From contig LCQF01000024.1 in the NCBI GenBank assembly GCA_001004005.1, forward strand, positions 1 through 36,032: DNA of 36,032 bases, written 5' to 3'. The translations under genes were made by a program, and so were the position numbers. The stretch comes from Parcubacteria group bacterium GW2011_GWA2_49_9 (GTDB lineage Bacteria > Patescibacteriota > Minisyncoccia > Phycocordibacterales > UBA10002). The notes below the pieces were generated by a model. The model saw only the letters and a program-made list of their open reading frames with translations, ran no database searches and was not told the DNA's origin. Of the stretch, positions 6,317 to 13,246 are shown piece by piece. The stretch's first letter is position 1; every line of letters begins with the position of its first letter.

Positions 6317-7999
6317 ATGAAAAAAAATTCCACCGCCATTACGGCGAAAGCACTTCATCTTAAAGTCAAAGAACTCGCCGTCACGGCGAAGGAGAAGGAG
6401 GGTATCAGGCAGAAGCTTGCCGTGACAGCGGAAAAGCTAAGTGTAAAAGCAAAGCAGCTTGCGGTAACTGCAAAAAAACTTAGCCTCAAAGCGAAGGAGC
6501 TTGCCGTTGTCGCGAAGGAGAAGGAGGTTATCAGGCAGAAGCTTGCCGTGACAGCGGAAGAGCTTCGTGTCAAAGCGAAGGAACTCGCCGTTACGGCGAA
6601 GGAGAAAGAAAGCATCAGACGCAAACTTGCCGTAACTGCCGGAGAACTTCGCTTCAAAGCGAAGGAGCTCGCCGAGATTGCAAAGGAAAAGGAGGTTGTT
6701 AGGCAGAAACTTGCCGTGACGGCGGAAGAACTTCGCGTGAAAGCAAAGGAGCTTGCGGTTACGGCGGAAGCGCTTCGGGGTAAGGCGAAGGAACTTGCTT
6801 TAATTGCCGCCGAGAAGGAGGAAGTTAGGCAGAAACTTGCCGTGACGGCGGAAGAACTTCGTGTCAATGCGGAAGAGCAGGCAAAAAGCGAAGCAAAGTC
6901 AAAGGAATCCGAAATCAGATACAGACGCCTTTTTGAGACCGCTCACGACGGTATCTTGATACTTAACTCCGCCACCAGTCAAATTACGGATGTGAATCCT
7001 TTCTTGGAAAAACTGCTCGGGTATTCCAAAAATGAATTTCTCAACAAGAAATTATGGGAAGTCGGAGCGTTTAAGAATATGAGGGCAGCCAAGGATGCCT
7101 TCAAAATTTTGCAGAAAGAAGGGTATGTACGCTATGAGGACCTACCACTGGAAACAAAAGACGGGCGGTCCATTGAGGTTGAGTTCGTCAGTAATTCCTA
7201 TATGGCCGGCGACAACCTTGTTATGCAATGTAATATACGAGATATCACCGAGCGTAAAAGGTTGGATTTGATTAAAGAGACAAAGAGACTCCTTGACGAA
7301 GAGAGGTCTAAGGTGGAGTCAATCGCGGACGCGACACATGAACTGCGCACCCCCATTGCCATCATCAAAGGTAATGTTGACCTCGCCTTGCAAAGCGAAA
7401 GCAAAAATCCGAAGCCTGCTCGGAGTGCTCTTCGGGCAATCAACTATGAGGTGAAGCATCTCTCTATCATTCTTACCGAACTTTCCCTCATTACCTCTAA
7501 GGCGTGGGAATTGAAAAACAGAATTCTCTTTGAGGAAATACACCTGAAATCTCTCATCGGTATTGTTGTGGAACGATGCGAAGCTCTTGCGTATAAAAAG
7601 AATATCTCCATAACCGTCGGAAACATCTCCGATGTCACGCTCTTGGGCGATAAAATGTATTTGGAAAAGATGCTCATCAATCTTATCAAGAATTCTATTA
7701 TTTACGGCAACAAAGACGGACATACGGCGATTGACATCGTGGATGCAAAAGGAGGTATCGTTATACATATAGCGGATGACGGTATCGGCATATCCGAGGA
7801 AGATTTGCCTCACGTGTTTGAACGATTTTATCGGGCGGACAAATTTCACAGCTCCGGTGGAAACAGCATCGGCCTCGGACTCGCTATCGTGAAATGGATT
7901 GCGGAAGTGCATGGCGGAACGGTGAGCGCCACAAGTGAAAAAGGGAAAGGCAGCGTGTTTAGTGTGTCGTTACCTCTCAAAGCGGTAGCGCCGCTCTAA
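6317..7999 (+). CDS. Soluble PAS-domain histidine kinase with N-terminal 28-residue coiled-coil repeats
   Basis: 560 residues, no membrane segment. Residues ~25-192 are five 28-residue units built on KEKExxRQKLAVTAEELRVK with a following KELAVTA heptad; two units carry an extra 14-residue half-unit (53-66 and 151-164). The periodicity is four heptads per unit, so a long coiled coil is expected. A PAS domain follows (about 200-315; RYRRLFETAHDGILIL, then NIRDITERKR). The DHp domain has the phospho-accepting H341 in ATHELRTPIAIIKGN. The ATPase domain has the N box (INLIKNSIIYG), G1 (ADDGIGIS), F box (FERFYR) and G2 (SIGLGLAIVKW). Partner of the regulator 12 bp upstream. The signal would be cytoplasmic, sensed through PAS or the coiled coil. 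Confidence 0.92.
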   Translation: MKKNSTAITAKALHLKVKELAVTAKEKEGIRQKLAVTAEKLSVKAKQLAVTAKKLSLKAKELAVVAKEKEVIRQKLAVTAEELRVKAKELAVTAKEKESIRRKLAVTAGELRFKAKELAEIAKEKEVVRQKLAVTAEELRVKAKELAVTAEALRGKAKELALIAAEKEEVRQKLAVTAEELRVNAEEQAKSEAKSKESEIRYRRLFETAHDGILILNSATSQITDVNPFLEKLLGYSKNEFLNKKLWEVGAFKNMRAAKDAFKILQKEGYVRYEDLPLETKDGRSIEVEFVSNSYMAGDNLVMQCNIRDITERKRLDLIKETKRLLDEERSKVESIADATHELRTPIAIIKGNVDLALQSESKNPKPARSALRAINYEVKHLSIILTELSLITSKAWELKNRILFEEIHLKSLIGIVVERCEALAYKKNISITVGNISDVTLLGDKMYLEKMLINLIKNSIIYGNKDGHTAIDIVDAKGGIVIHIADDGIGISEEDLPHVFERFYRADKFHSSGGNSIGLGLAIVKWIAEVHGGTVSATSEKGKGSVFSVSLPLKAVAPL

Positions 8000-8028
8000 A
8001 AGGGCCAAGCTCCAGTATCGTATTCACA

Positions 8029-8067
8029 AAACACTACCCTACGGCTATTCGCCGTCGGGTAGTGTTT
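8029..8067 (+). terminator. Intrinsic terminator of the two-component operon
   Basis: AAACACTACCC pairs with GGGTAGTGTTT, with an inner ACGGC/GCCGT stem and loop TATTC. It lies 30 bp after the kinase stop. Confidence 0.8.
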
Positions 8068-8096
8068 CGTTTCTATCGATTGAACGTTACAAAGAG

Positions 8097-8122
8097 TGTA
8101 ATAACACAGGTTCAGTAGCGGC
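8097..8122 (+). promoter_or_regulatory. ECF-type promoter motif (GTAAT-N16-CGGC), unit 1
   Basis: TGTAAT at 8097-8102, exactly 16 nt, then CGGCCT from 8119. It lies 47 nt before the ATG at 8169 and directly after the terminator of the kinase operon, so it is well placed to start a new transcript. Confidence 0.65.
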
Positions 8123-8168
8123 CTTAACGTAAGCGAGACGTGATTAACAAGCGACCTATTGTAAAAAG

Positions 8169-8549
8169 ATGACATTCATTCAAAAAAAATCTGACAAGAA
8201 AATTTTGCTTTTCCTACTTATCTTGACAACGGTGTTGGTGCTGGGAGGTTTGGCGTATAACCAATTGAGCATTGTACCAGACAATTCTGTCCAGCCCTCG
8301 GTGATGGAAGCTCCGGTAACCTTCGTTACCGCATTAGAACCTGGTAATTCGGCTGGGACTATTACTCTCGGTGATTTACTGCGTGTGTGTCCGAGTGAAG
8401 AAATTATCAATAAAATGCCGACACTCACTCCCAGTCAAAATCCTCCCTCAATCTATTTTATCCTTGAGGGGGAGCGGCGCGAACTCACTGAATTTGACTT
8501 GCCGTGGGTGGCGGCGAATTGCGATGTCGGAGAGCAGGCGGTGTATTAG
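8169..8549 (+). CDS. Hypothetical membrane-anchored extracytoplasmic protein
   Basis: 126 residues. A lysine-rich N-terminus is followed by one hydrophobic helix (ILLFLLILTTVLVLGGLAY), which may be an uncleaved anchor or signal peptide; the rest is predicted extracytoplasmic. Two cysteines (in LLRVCPSEE and AANCDVG) could form a disulfide. I recognise no domain. It is the first gene after an ECF-type promoter motif and 31 bp before the PsbP-like gene, so they are probably co-transcribed. Confidence 0.7.
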   Translation: MTFIQKKSDKKILLFLLILTTVLVLGGLAYNQLSIVPDNSVQPSVMEAPVTFVTALEPGNSAGTITLGDLLRVCPSEEIINKMPTLTPSQNPPSIYFILEGERRELTEFDLPWVAANCDVGEQAVY

Positions 8550-8580
8550 AACGTATTAGTAATTTAATAACGACAATTTT

Positions 8581-9234
8581 ATGCATACTCAAAAAGGCAT
8601 CGCACCCATTATTATCGCGCTCATTGTCGCGCTTCTTGCCAGCGGTGGGTATGTGGTGGTGAAAACCAACCCAGGACTTGCCAAGAAGCTTGGGATGGAG
8701 AAGCAAGTGGAGAAAGAGGAAACGAAGGCAGACAAGAAAGGCGAGACTGCAAATTGGAAAACCTACAAAAATGAAAAGTATGGGTTTAAGTTCTCAATAC
8801 CAAAAGATTGGGCAACGACGCAGGAAAGTACGGGCAAGACCTTTTCGGAATCGTCCGTAAGCGTAACATCCCCTGATTACAAAACAGTTCTTCACCCCGG
8901 TGAACTTGAGTATTACGAGTTAGTACAAGGGGGACGCATTACGATATACGTTCAAGAGCCCTCTCCTAAAAGTATAAGGACACTAAAAGAGTTATCTGAT
9001 TTTAACAAACTTGGTCGCGACGGAGGCCCCGATTTCAAGAATGAGCGAGTAATTGTCGTGAACGATGAAGATGCGCTTTTATATGATTACGAGGGAGGGT
9101 CGCGTGGGGGGAGAGGTCACAAGTTGGAGTTGTTATCCGAAAATCGCTGGGTCAGCATAGAAATCCAGTATGTAACTGCTGACGGAAGCAAGATTTGGGC
9201 TGAAATTCTTTCCACCTTGGAATTTACGAAGTGA
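8581..9234 (+). CDS. Membrane-anchored protein with PsbP-like domain
   Basis: 217 residues. The N-terminus (QKGIAPIIIALIVALLASGG) is the hydrophobic anchor seen in many CPR extracytoplasmic proteins. A charged Lys/Glu linker follows. Residues ~58-217 begin WKTYKNEKYGFKFSIPKDW, the hallmark of PsbP-like / PsbP-related stand-alone domains, and end with WAEILSTLEFT, also typical. These domains are common in small extracytoplasmic proteins of CPR and Firmicutes; the ligand is unknown. No separate promoter was seen before it, so it is likely in one unit with the gene at 8169. Confidence 0.78.
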   Translation: MHTQKGIAPIIIALIVALLASGGYVVVKTNPGLAKKLGMEKQVEKEETKADKKGETANWKTYKNEKYGFKFSIPKDWATTQESTGKTFSESSVSVTSPDYKTVLHPGELEYYELVQGGRITIYVQEPSPKSIRTLKELSDFNKLGRDGGPDFKNERVIVVNDEDALLYDYEGGSRGGRGHKLELLSENRWVSIEIQYVTADGSKIWAEILSTLEFTK

Positions 9235-9269
9235 AAATAAACATTTTTAGACAGGGAAAAATCTGGATT

Positions 9270-9295
9270 TGTAATAATCTGAACTCTCTAACGTC
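9270..9295 (+). promoter_or_regulatory. ECF-type promoter motif (GTAAT-N16-CGTC), unit 2
   Basis: TGTAAT at 9270-9275, 16 nt, CGTCTG from 9292. The -10 half CGTC is the classical ECF form. The following ATG is at 9306, only 10 nt after the motif, implying a leaderless or near-leaderless mRNA. Confidence 0.65.
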
Positions 9296-9305
9296 TGTAT
9301 GAAGT

Positions 9306-9485
9306 ATGAAAAAACCTAACGTAGACGAGCATGGCGTCGACATTGCGGAAATAATGGCAGTCGCTGAAAAGATTGTCGACCACACCAATCAGTTTCAGGC
9401 AAAGACGGTTGAGCAAGCGGGGCAGATTGAGGGGCGTGTGTCGGTATTGGAAAAAGAAGTAAGTGAACTGAAGTTAGGACAGTAG
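9306..9485 (+). CDS. Small acidic helical protein (59 aa)
   Basis: An open frame of 59 codons (starts MKKPNVDEHGVDIAEIMAV, ends VLEKEVSELKLGQ) with a stop at 9483. The C-terminal half has heptad-like spacing (VSVLEKEVSELKL), so it may oligomerise. No signal peptide, no known domain. Support that it is real: it begins right after an ECF-type promoter motif and is followed by the next promoter motif at 9488. The protein at 24803 has a similar build (short, soluble, with a C-terminal coiled coil), but I cannot show homology. Confidence 0.55.
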   Translation: MKKPNVDEHGVDIAEIMAVAEKIVDHTNQFQAKTVEQAGQIEGRVSVLEKEVSELKLGQ

Positions 9486-9487
9486 GT

Positions 9488-9513
9488 TGTAATATCTTTT
9501 TCTTTCTGTCGGC
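9488..9513 (+). promoter_or_regulatory. ECF-type promoter motif (GTAAT-N16-CGGC), unit 3
   Basis: TGTAAT at 9488-9493, 16 nt, CGGCTT from 9510. It lies 88 nt before the ATG at 9601. The presumed leader contains a small hairpin, ACATA...TATGT (9530-9546). Confidence 0.65.
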
Positions 9514-9600
9514 TTAGGAGAGTAACACTACATATGTAAAGTATGTAAAGGTCGAGCAATTTTCAAAAAGCCAATTCTACTTCTAATTAAAATTTCATTT

Positions 9601-10290
9601 ATGAACAAAACTATACAGCTTCAAAAGTCATTTTCTCGTTTCTCTCTGCAGATAGGAACGCTCGCTCTCGCCGCTCTTGTTATGGCTACACCCTTACTTG
9701 CCAGCGCTGAAACCCTCTATCGTCAGTTGGACCTCGGTGCCACCGGCTCTGACGTATCGGCACTTCAGACATTTCTCGCGCAAGACGCGACGCTGTACCC
9801 GCAAGGACTGGTGACGGGCTACTTCGGCTCACTTAGTTTCGCCGCGGTCTCACGATTCCAAACACGCAATGGTATCGCTCCGGTCGGACGGGTTGGACCG
9901 GTCACGCTCGCGGCTCTTAACGCGAAGATGGGAAATGTCTCCAGCGCCGTGGGAGATGTCTACGCTCCCGCTCTCACCAGTGTTAACCTTAATGTCGGTA
10001 ACACGGCCGCAACGGTTAACTGGACGACCAGCTCACCGGCGAGAGGAAAAATGTTCTACAGCACCTCACCGATTCGGCTTAGCAATACGTTTGAGCAGAC
10101 CGGTATGAACTTTGTTGAACCGTATGTAAGCGGAACGCTCGCCTCGTATGACGGGGGAGAGCGAACATTCCAGACAGCTACGGTCAGTGGCTTATCACCG
10201 GATACAACCTACTACTATCTCGTTGAGGCACTTGATGCTTCCAACAACGTAAACATCACGCTTCCCGCCGCATTCCACACGTCTCGATAA
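9601..10290 (+). CDS. Secreted protein with peptidoglycan-binding and FN3-like domains
   Basis: 229 residues. A signal peptide (LALAALVMATPLLASAETLY; probable cleavage after ASA) is followed by a peptidoglycan-binding domain 1 (about 40-105): LGATGSDVSALQTFLAQD, GYFGSLSFAAVSRFQ, VGRVGPVTLAALNA. The C-terminal ~100 residues look like a fibronectin type III domain (TVNWTTSSPARGKMFYS, GLSPDTTYYYLVEALDASNN). Such proteins are expected to sit in the cell wall. Complete and monocistronic: ECF-type promoter motif upstream at 9488, terminator downstream at 10310. Confidence 0.88.
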   Translation: MNKTIQLQKSFSRFSLQIGTLALAALVMATPLLASAETLYRQLDLGATGSDVSALQTFLAQDATLYPQGLVTGYFGSLSFAAVSRFQTRNGIAPVGRVGPVTLAALNAKMGNVSSAVGDVYAPALTSVNLNVGNTAATVNWTTSSPARGKMFYSTSPIRLSNTFEQTGMNFVEPYVSGTLASYDGGERTFQTATVSGLSPDTTYYYLVEALDASNNVNITLPAAFHTSR

Positions 10291-10309
10291 TAAGGGAGAT
10301 GTGTCGGCA

Positions 10310-10347
10310 AAAAACACCGCTCTGACGTTCGTCGGGGTGGTGTTTTT
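10310..10347 (+). terminator. Intrinsic terminator after the PG-binding/FN3 gene
   Basis: AAAAACACC pairs with GGTGTTTTT across an imperfect inner stem (GACGTTCGTC). It ends 26 bp before the next ECF-type motif. Confidence 0.75.
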
Positions 10348-10371
10348 CTGTGCAGAAAAGTCTCAAACTAC

Positions 10372-10397
10372 GGTAATACTCATGTCGGTGGAACGGC
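10372..10397 (+). promoter_or_regulatory. ECF-type promoter motif (GTAAT-N16-CGGC), unit 4
   Basis: GGTAAT at 10372-10377, 16 nt, CGGCTC from 10394. A perfect inverted repeat (GGTGGA / TCCACC) surrounds the -10 half with ACGGC in the loop. ATG at 10497. Confidence 0.65.
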
Positions 10398-10406
10398 TCC
10401 ACCTAC

Positions 10407-10456
10407 GGAGTGCAAAAGGAAATGGCCTTTTGTTAAGGCTGCCTTGTTTGTTCTCC
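10407..10456 (+). promoter_or_regulatory. Conserved structured 5' leader, copy 1
   Basis: GGAG-tg-CAAA ... GGCCTT-loop-AAGGC ... TTTG-tt-CTCC: nested stems (GGAG/CTCC, CAAA/TTTG, GCCTT/AAGGC). The same arrangement with changed loops occurs at 12854-12899 and 14153-14198. It is followed by CACAACTGAAAA, also shared with copy 2. Probably a cis-acting RNA element of the transcript. Confidence 0.6.
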
Positions 10457-10496
10457 ACAACTGAAAATCCGGTATTCTGAAATCTGAAATTCTGTT

Positions 10497-11201
10497 ATGA
10501 AAAAACCTACAATTGGTCTGTTCGTCGGTTTCATCGGGCTATTCTTTGCTACGCGAACAAGCACGGCTGAAGAAGTTAACCTACCCACCCCTTACATCAG
10601 TGTCAGTAACGTTGTCCTTCCCGATGAGGATGGGAAACAGGCCATAGTGGTCGCGAATGAAGGTCAACAATTCACCCTTTATTGGGCAAGCATCGATCTT
10701 CCTGAAGGTGCGTCTATCGGTGTTCGCATCTTTAATGAGAAGCTGTCGGCGGGAGACAACATAAGCTACACTCCGAATAAAATGATTATCTCGGGACTAT
10801 CAGCTGTCGCCACTTCCTATACCTGGACAGTACGGGGTAACGACGGAACGTGGGGTGTGGGCTCTGATAATCGTCCCAATGTAAGTGGTTTGAGAGGCGA
10901 GAAGTATACTATCGTTTTGTACGCGAACAATCGGGACGGCCATACCATTGCAGTAGACGCTGGTTTTTACATCACCATCATCCCACCTCTCAGCCTGAAA
11001 AACCTAACCATTTTGGGAGGAAACGCTTATTTCCAGGTGTACGGTATCGCTCCAAATCAAAGCTACAGGATTGAAAGCAGTCAAAATCTGGAAAATCCAT
11101 GGCAGACAAGGTTTGTGTTTAGCGAAAAAGGAGAGGGTTCGGTGGTCTGCTTTCCGGTTTTCAACTCCTCGGCTGAGTTTTTCAGACTTGTGCAGCAGTA
11201 G
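10497..11201 (+). CDS. Secreted protein with C-terminal W...FFRL-type domain
   Basis: 234 residues. A signal peptide (IGLFVGFIGLFFATRTSTAE) precedes a beta-rich region with no domain I can name. The last ~65 residues (LKNLTILGGNAYFQVYG, SYRIESSQNLENPWQTRF, SAEFFRLVQQ) resemble the short C-terminal module frequent in secreted proteins of Verrucomicrobiota, with pattern Y.(I/V)..S..L..W...G...FFR(L/V). The same pattern ends the protein at 14238. This resemblance is from memory and needs a profile search. Monocistronic between the promoter at 10372 and the terminator at 11235; no clear Shine-Dalgarno sequence. Confidence 0.75.
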   Translation: MKKPTIGLFVGFIGLFFATRTSTAEEVNLPTPYISVSNVVLPDEDGKQAIVVANEGQQFTLYWASIDLPEGASIGVRIFNEKLSAGDNISYTPNKMIISGLSAVATSYTWTVRGNDGTWGVGSDNRPNVSGLRGEKYTIVLYANNRDGHTIAVDAGFYITIIPPLSLKNLTILGGNAYFQVYGIAPNQSYRIESSQNLENPWQTRFVFSEKGEGSVVCFPVFNSSAEFFRLVQQ

Positions 11202-11234
11202 CCGTACAAATTCGCACATTCACGAGACGCACGC

Positions 11235-11271
11235 GACGCTCCTGGCCCCTTGGTCCCGAGCGTCTTTTTTT
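11235..11271 (+). terminator. Intrinsic terminator
   Basis: GACGCTC pairs with GAGCGTC, followed by seven T. It closes the unit of the gene at 10497. Confidence 0.8.
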
Positions 11272-11293
11272 ATACCAAAACACACAAAAAGCC

Positions 11294-11319
11294 CGTAATA
11301 TCAGTGCCTTGTGAACGGC
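11294..11319 (+). promoter_or_regulatory. ECF-type promoter motif (GTAAT-N16-CGGC), unit 5
   Basis: CGTAAT at 11294-11299, 16 nt, CGGCTT from 11316. The ATG follows at 11461. The leader differs from the other units but has an 8-bp hairpin, CTACATAC / GTATGTAG (11336-11359). Confidence 0.65.
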
Positions 11320-11460
11320 TTCTCCTGTGTACGCACTACATACGAATAGCTGTATGTAGACGGTATCACATTTGCTCTTTGACACACATCAATTAGACAA
11401 CTACTAGAGGACTTCGGATGAGGTTCTATTTGTGTAGGGAAGAGAGCAAGGAAGGAAATT

Positions 11461-11613
11461 ATGCAGAGAAAATTCAGTATATTCGCAGTGATAGGCGCAC
11501 TCGCTTTCGTGTGCGTGGCAGTTTCAAGATTCTTTACGCCCGAACCTGCGAAGGTTACGGCGGAAGTAAAGACTGAAGCTGTTGCCAAAAAACAAAACTA
11601 TACTATTAATTGA
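11461..11613 (+). CDS. N-terminal part of a secreted protein, ends at in-frame TGA
   Basis: 50 codons: a signal/anchor segment (FSIFAVIGALAFVCVAVSRF) and a charged linker (VTAEVKTEAVAKK) ending at TGA 11611. The start has GGAAGGAAATT-ATG, a good ribosome binding site. The same frame continues after three more TGA codons (11635, 11641, 11647) straight into the long open frame at 11689. The TGA codons fall in a low-complexity stretch of AATTGA-like hexamers. Either this is a real small membrane peptide, or the first part of one protein with the next entry that is now broken, frame-shifted or read through. Confidence 0.55.
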   Translation: MQRKFSIFAVIGALAFVCVAVSRFFTPEPAKVTAEVKTEAVAKKQNYTIN

Positions 11614-11688
11614 ACCGCTTCCGTTATTATTAATTGAAATTGATATTGAACCGCCAATAGCCCACCCCGACCGCAGGCACCTCCCTCG

Positions 11689-12735
11689 TTGCCCCCTCCG
11701 CCTAACTCACGACCAGGCGTAACGGTGGAAACGCCGGGTGCGCCCATTTCCCTTGACTGGACGCAATTCACCAACCGACGTGGCATGATTAAGTATGCCA
11801 TCGGTCAGGTCCGGCAACTCGTTATCATTATCACCGTTCCCAATTCACTTACGGGCGGTCATACAGTGATAATCAACTATACAAACACCGTCCCTACCTT
11901 CGCGGAAATGAAGGCGCTGGTCGAAGTTGAAATCGCTAAGTTTGAGGTTACATCAGCGCAGGCCATTAAAGTGGCCGGCGTGTTTAGAGATGACAGCTAC
12001 CACAACCCCAAAATATATTCACCGGACATGGGTGTGTTGTTTCAAGGCTCAACATTCGCTTCGCCTTTGTCTGAAAGTGGAAATGGCAGCGTGATGTGGG
12101 AAGCCGATGCTGAAATCATCATGCGCTTGAGCGACACGATTCCCGTGAGGATTGAGGGATTGAAATCGGCCCAGCTTATCACGTATCAAGAGGACGATGT
12201 ACCACGCAGCCGACCATTGGACATTGACTTGGATGGCAGACTGATGCTCCCCACCCAACTCTCTGGTGAGCAGGAAATTATCTATCGCGCTCCAAGCGAC
12301 GTCGGTAATTACACTACGGCCGCTTTCTCCCTAGTGACCGGGCAACGGATACCCATACGCCAGATTACGGTGCGAGCGTTGGTGTTTACACCCGACGTCT
12401 TGTCGTTCAAAAATAAGACATCGGTAGAGGTCATCATTCCAACATGGGAGGGCTACGGGATTATCCCACTCGTTGAGCTCATCTACGATAAAGAGAACGT
12501 AACCTCAAGGGTTGAGGTTTCAATCAGCACATATGATGGCGCACCCCCACCTACCCCGGCACTTAAAGTTCGTGGCTTCTGGATAGAAAACGCCCAAACC
12601 CACGAGCGGGGATATATCACAATTCACCCCGAGGAGAAATCGGTTATTCTTGAAAAGGTCTTACCGGGTGTGTACTGGGTTGAACTGGACATTGATGTCA
12701 ATGAAGGAGGGGCAGGGGACGGTAGTGGTGGTTGA
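11689..12735 (+). CDS. Body of a secreted hypothetical protein, in frame with the upstream signal peptide
   Basis: 348 residues from a TTG with no ribosome binding site; the frame begins in a Pro-rich linker (PPPPNSRPG) that is already open from 11650. No signal peptide of its own. The body is beta-rich (IIITVPNSLTGGHTVIINY, VPVRIEGL-like strands, GVYWVELDIDVNEGG at the end), ending in a Gly-rich tail. I recognise no domain. Trp codons here are TGG (LDWTQF, TWEGYG, VYWVEL), so the gene does not rely on TGA for tryptophan. Most likely it is the C-terminal part of one gene with 11461. A terminator follows at 12770. Confidence 0.6.
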   Translation: MPPPPNSRPGVTVETPGAPISLDWTQFTNRRGMIKYAIGQVRQLVIIITVPNSLTGGHTVIINYTNTVPTFAEMKALVEVEIAKFEVTSAQAIKVAGVFRDDSYHNPKIYSPDMGVLFQGSTFASPLSESGNGSVMWEADAEIIMRLSDTIPVRIEGLKSAQLITYQEDDVPRSRPLDIDLDGRLMLPTQLSGEQEIIYRAPSDVGNYTTAAFSLVTGQRIPIRQITVRALVFTPDVLSFKNKTSVEVIIPTWEGYGIIPLVELIYDKENVTSRVEVSISTYDGAPPPTPALKVRGFWIENAQTHERGYITIHPEEKSVILEKVLPGVYWVELDIDVNEGGAGDGSGG

Positions 12736-12769
12736 AAGTCAAACTGACTGATGTGTTAAAATCATAAGT

Positions 12770-12804
12770 CGCATATTCTTCTCCGGAGGGGTATGCGCTT
12801 TTTT
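12770..12804 (+). terminator. Intrinsic terminator
   Basis: CGCATA pairs with TATGCG around an inner CTCCGGAG palindrome; six T follow. It lies 34 bp after the stop of the gene at 11689. Confidence 0.75.
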
Positions 12805-12818
12805 ATACCAAAAACCCC

Positions 12819-12844
12819 TGTAATCTTGCCACCTCTGAAACGGC
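12819..12844 (+). promoter_or_regulatory. ECF-type promoter motif (GTAAT-N16-CGGC), unit 6
   Basis: TGTAAT at 12819-12824, 16 nt, CGGCTT from 12841; TGAA/TTCA flank the -10 half. ATG at 12920. Confidence 0.65.
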
Positions 12845-12853
12845 TTCACAGGT

Positions 12854-12899
12854 GGAGTACAAAAGAGACTGGCCTTAACTAAGGCTGTATTTGTTCTCC
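12854..12899 (+). promoter_or_regulatory. Conserved structured 5' leader, copy 2
   Basis: GTGGAG...CTCCAC outer stem, CAAA/TTTG middle stem, GCCTTA/TAAGGC inner hairpin. Stems are kept relative to copy 1 while the inner loop changes. CACAACTGAAAA follows, identical to copy 1. Confidence 0.6.
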
Positions 12900-12919
12900 A
12901 CAACTGAAAAGAAGGATTT

Positions 12920-13195
12920 ATGATTGACGCTACACCATTGAATACTGACGGGGAACTGACGGATAAACAACTGGAACAGTTTGTCGCCGATGGTCTTGAT
13001 GCAGAGCAGCACGCGGCACGGCTAGAGGAGTCTAAAAGAAGAAATGCGGCGATTGACTCTGCGCGTGGCGGACAGCCTCTGAATCGCGAAACCGTTACAA
13101 GGTGTATTTGTAAGAGCATTGATATGCAGTTTGTGACAAAAGAGCAACTGGAACAGATGGTTACTCTTGAAATAAACTTTCCGGGTGTGAGATAG
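12920..13195 (+). CDS. Small acidic hypothetical protein (91 aa)
   Basis: 91 residues, hydrophilic and mostly helical (ELTDKQLEQFVADGLDAEQH, AARLEESKRRNAAIDSARGG), with two cysteines (TRCICKS). No signal peptide and no domain I recognise. A good ribosome binding site (AAGGA, 6 nt before ATG) and its place directly after the conserved leader support it as a real gene. It precedes the pilin-like gene by about 50 bp and is probably co-transcribed with it. It could be a pilin-associated factor, but that is only positional. Confidence 0.65.
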   Translation: MIDATPLNTDGELTDKQLEQFVADGLDAEQHAARLEESKRRNAAIDSARGGQPLNRETVTRCICKSIDMQFVTKEQLEQMVTLEINFPGVR

Positions 13196-13246
13196 TTTCT
13201 GTTCTCTGACAGATGAAAAGTAAAACGTCTACAATTTGGGGGATTT

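Noticed and set aside
6355-6867. Long minus-strand open frame opposite the kinase repeats
   Set aside because: It is a Ser/Phe-rich shadow of the repetitive coiled-coil coding sequence, with no start signal.
6389-6892. CRISPR array
   Set aside because: The repeats are protein-coding, imperfect, without unique spacers, and no cas gene is present.
11611-11649. Genome-wide use of TGA as a sense codon (as in Gracilibacteria or Mycoplasma)
   Set aside because: Many intact genes in the window end at TGA with an overlapping or close next gene (e.g. 1687, 23399), and the gene in question uses TGG for Trp.
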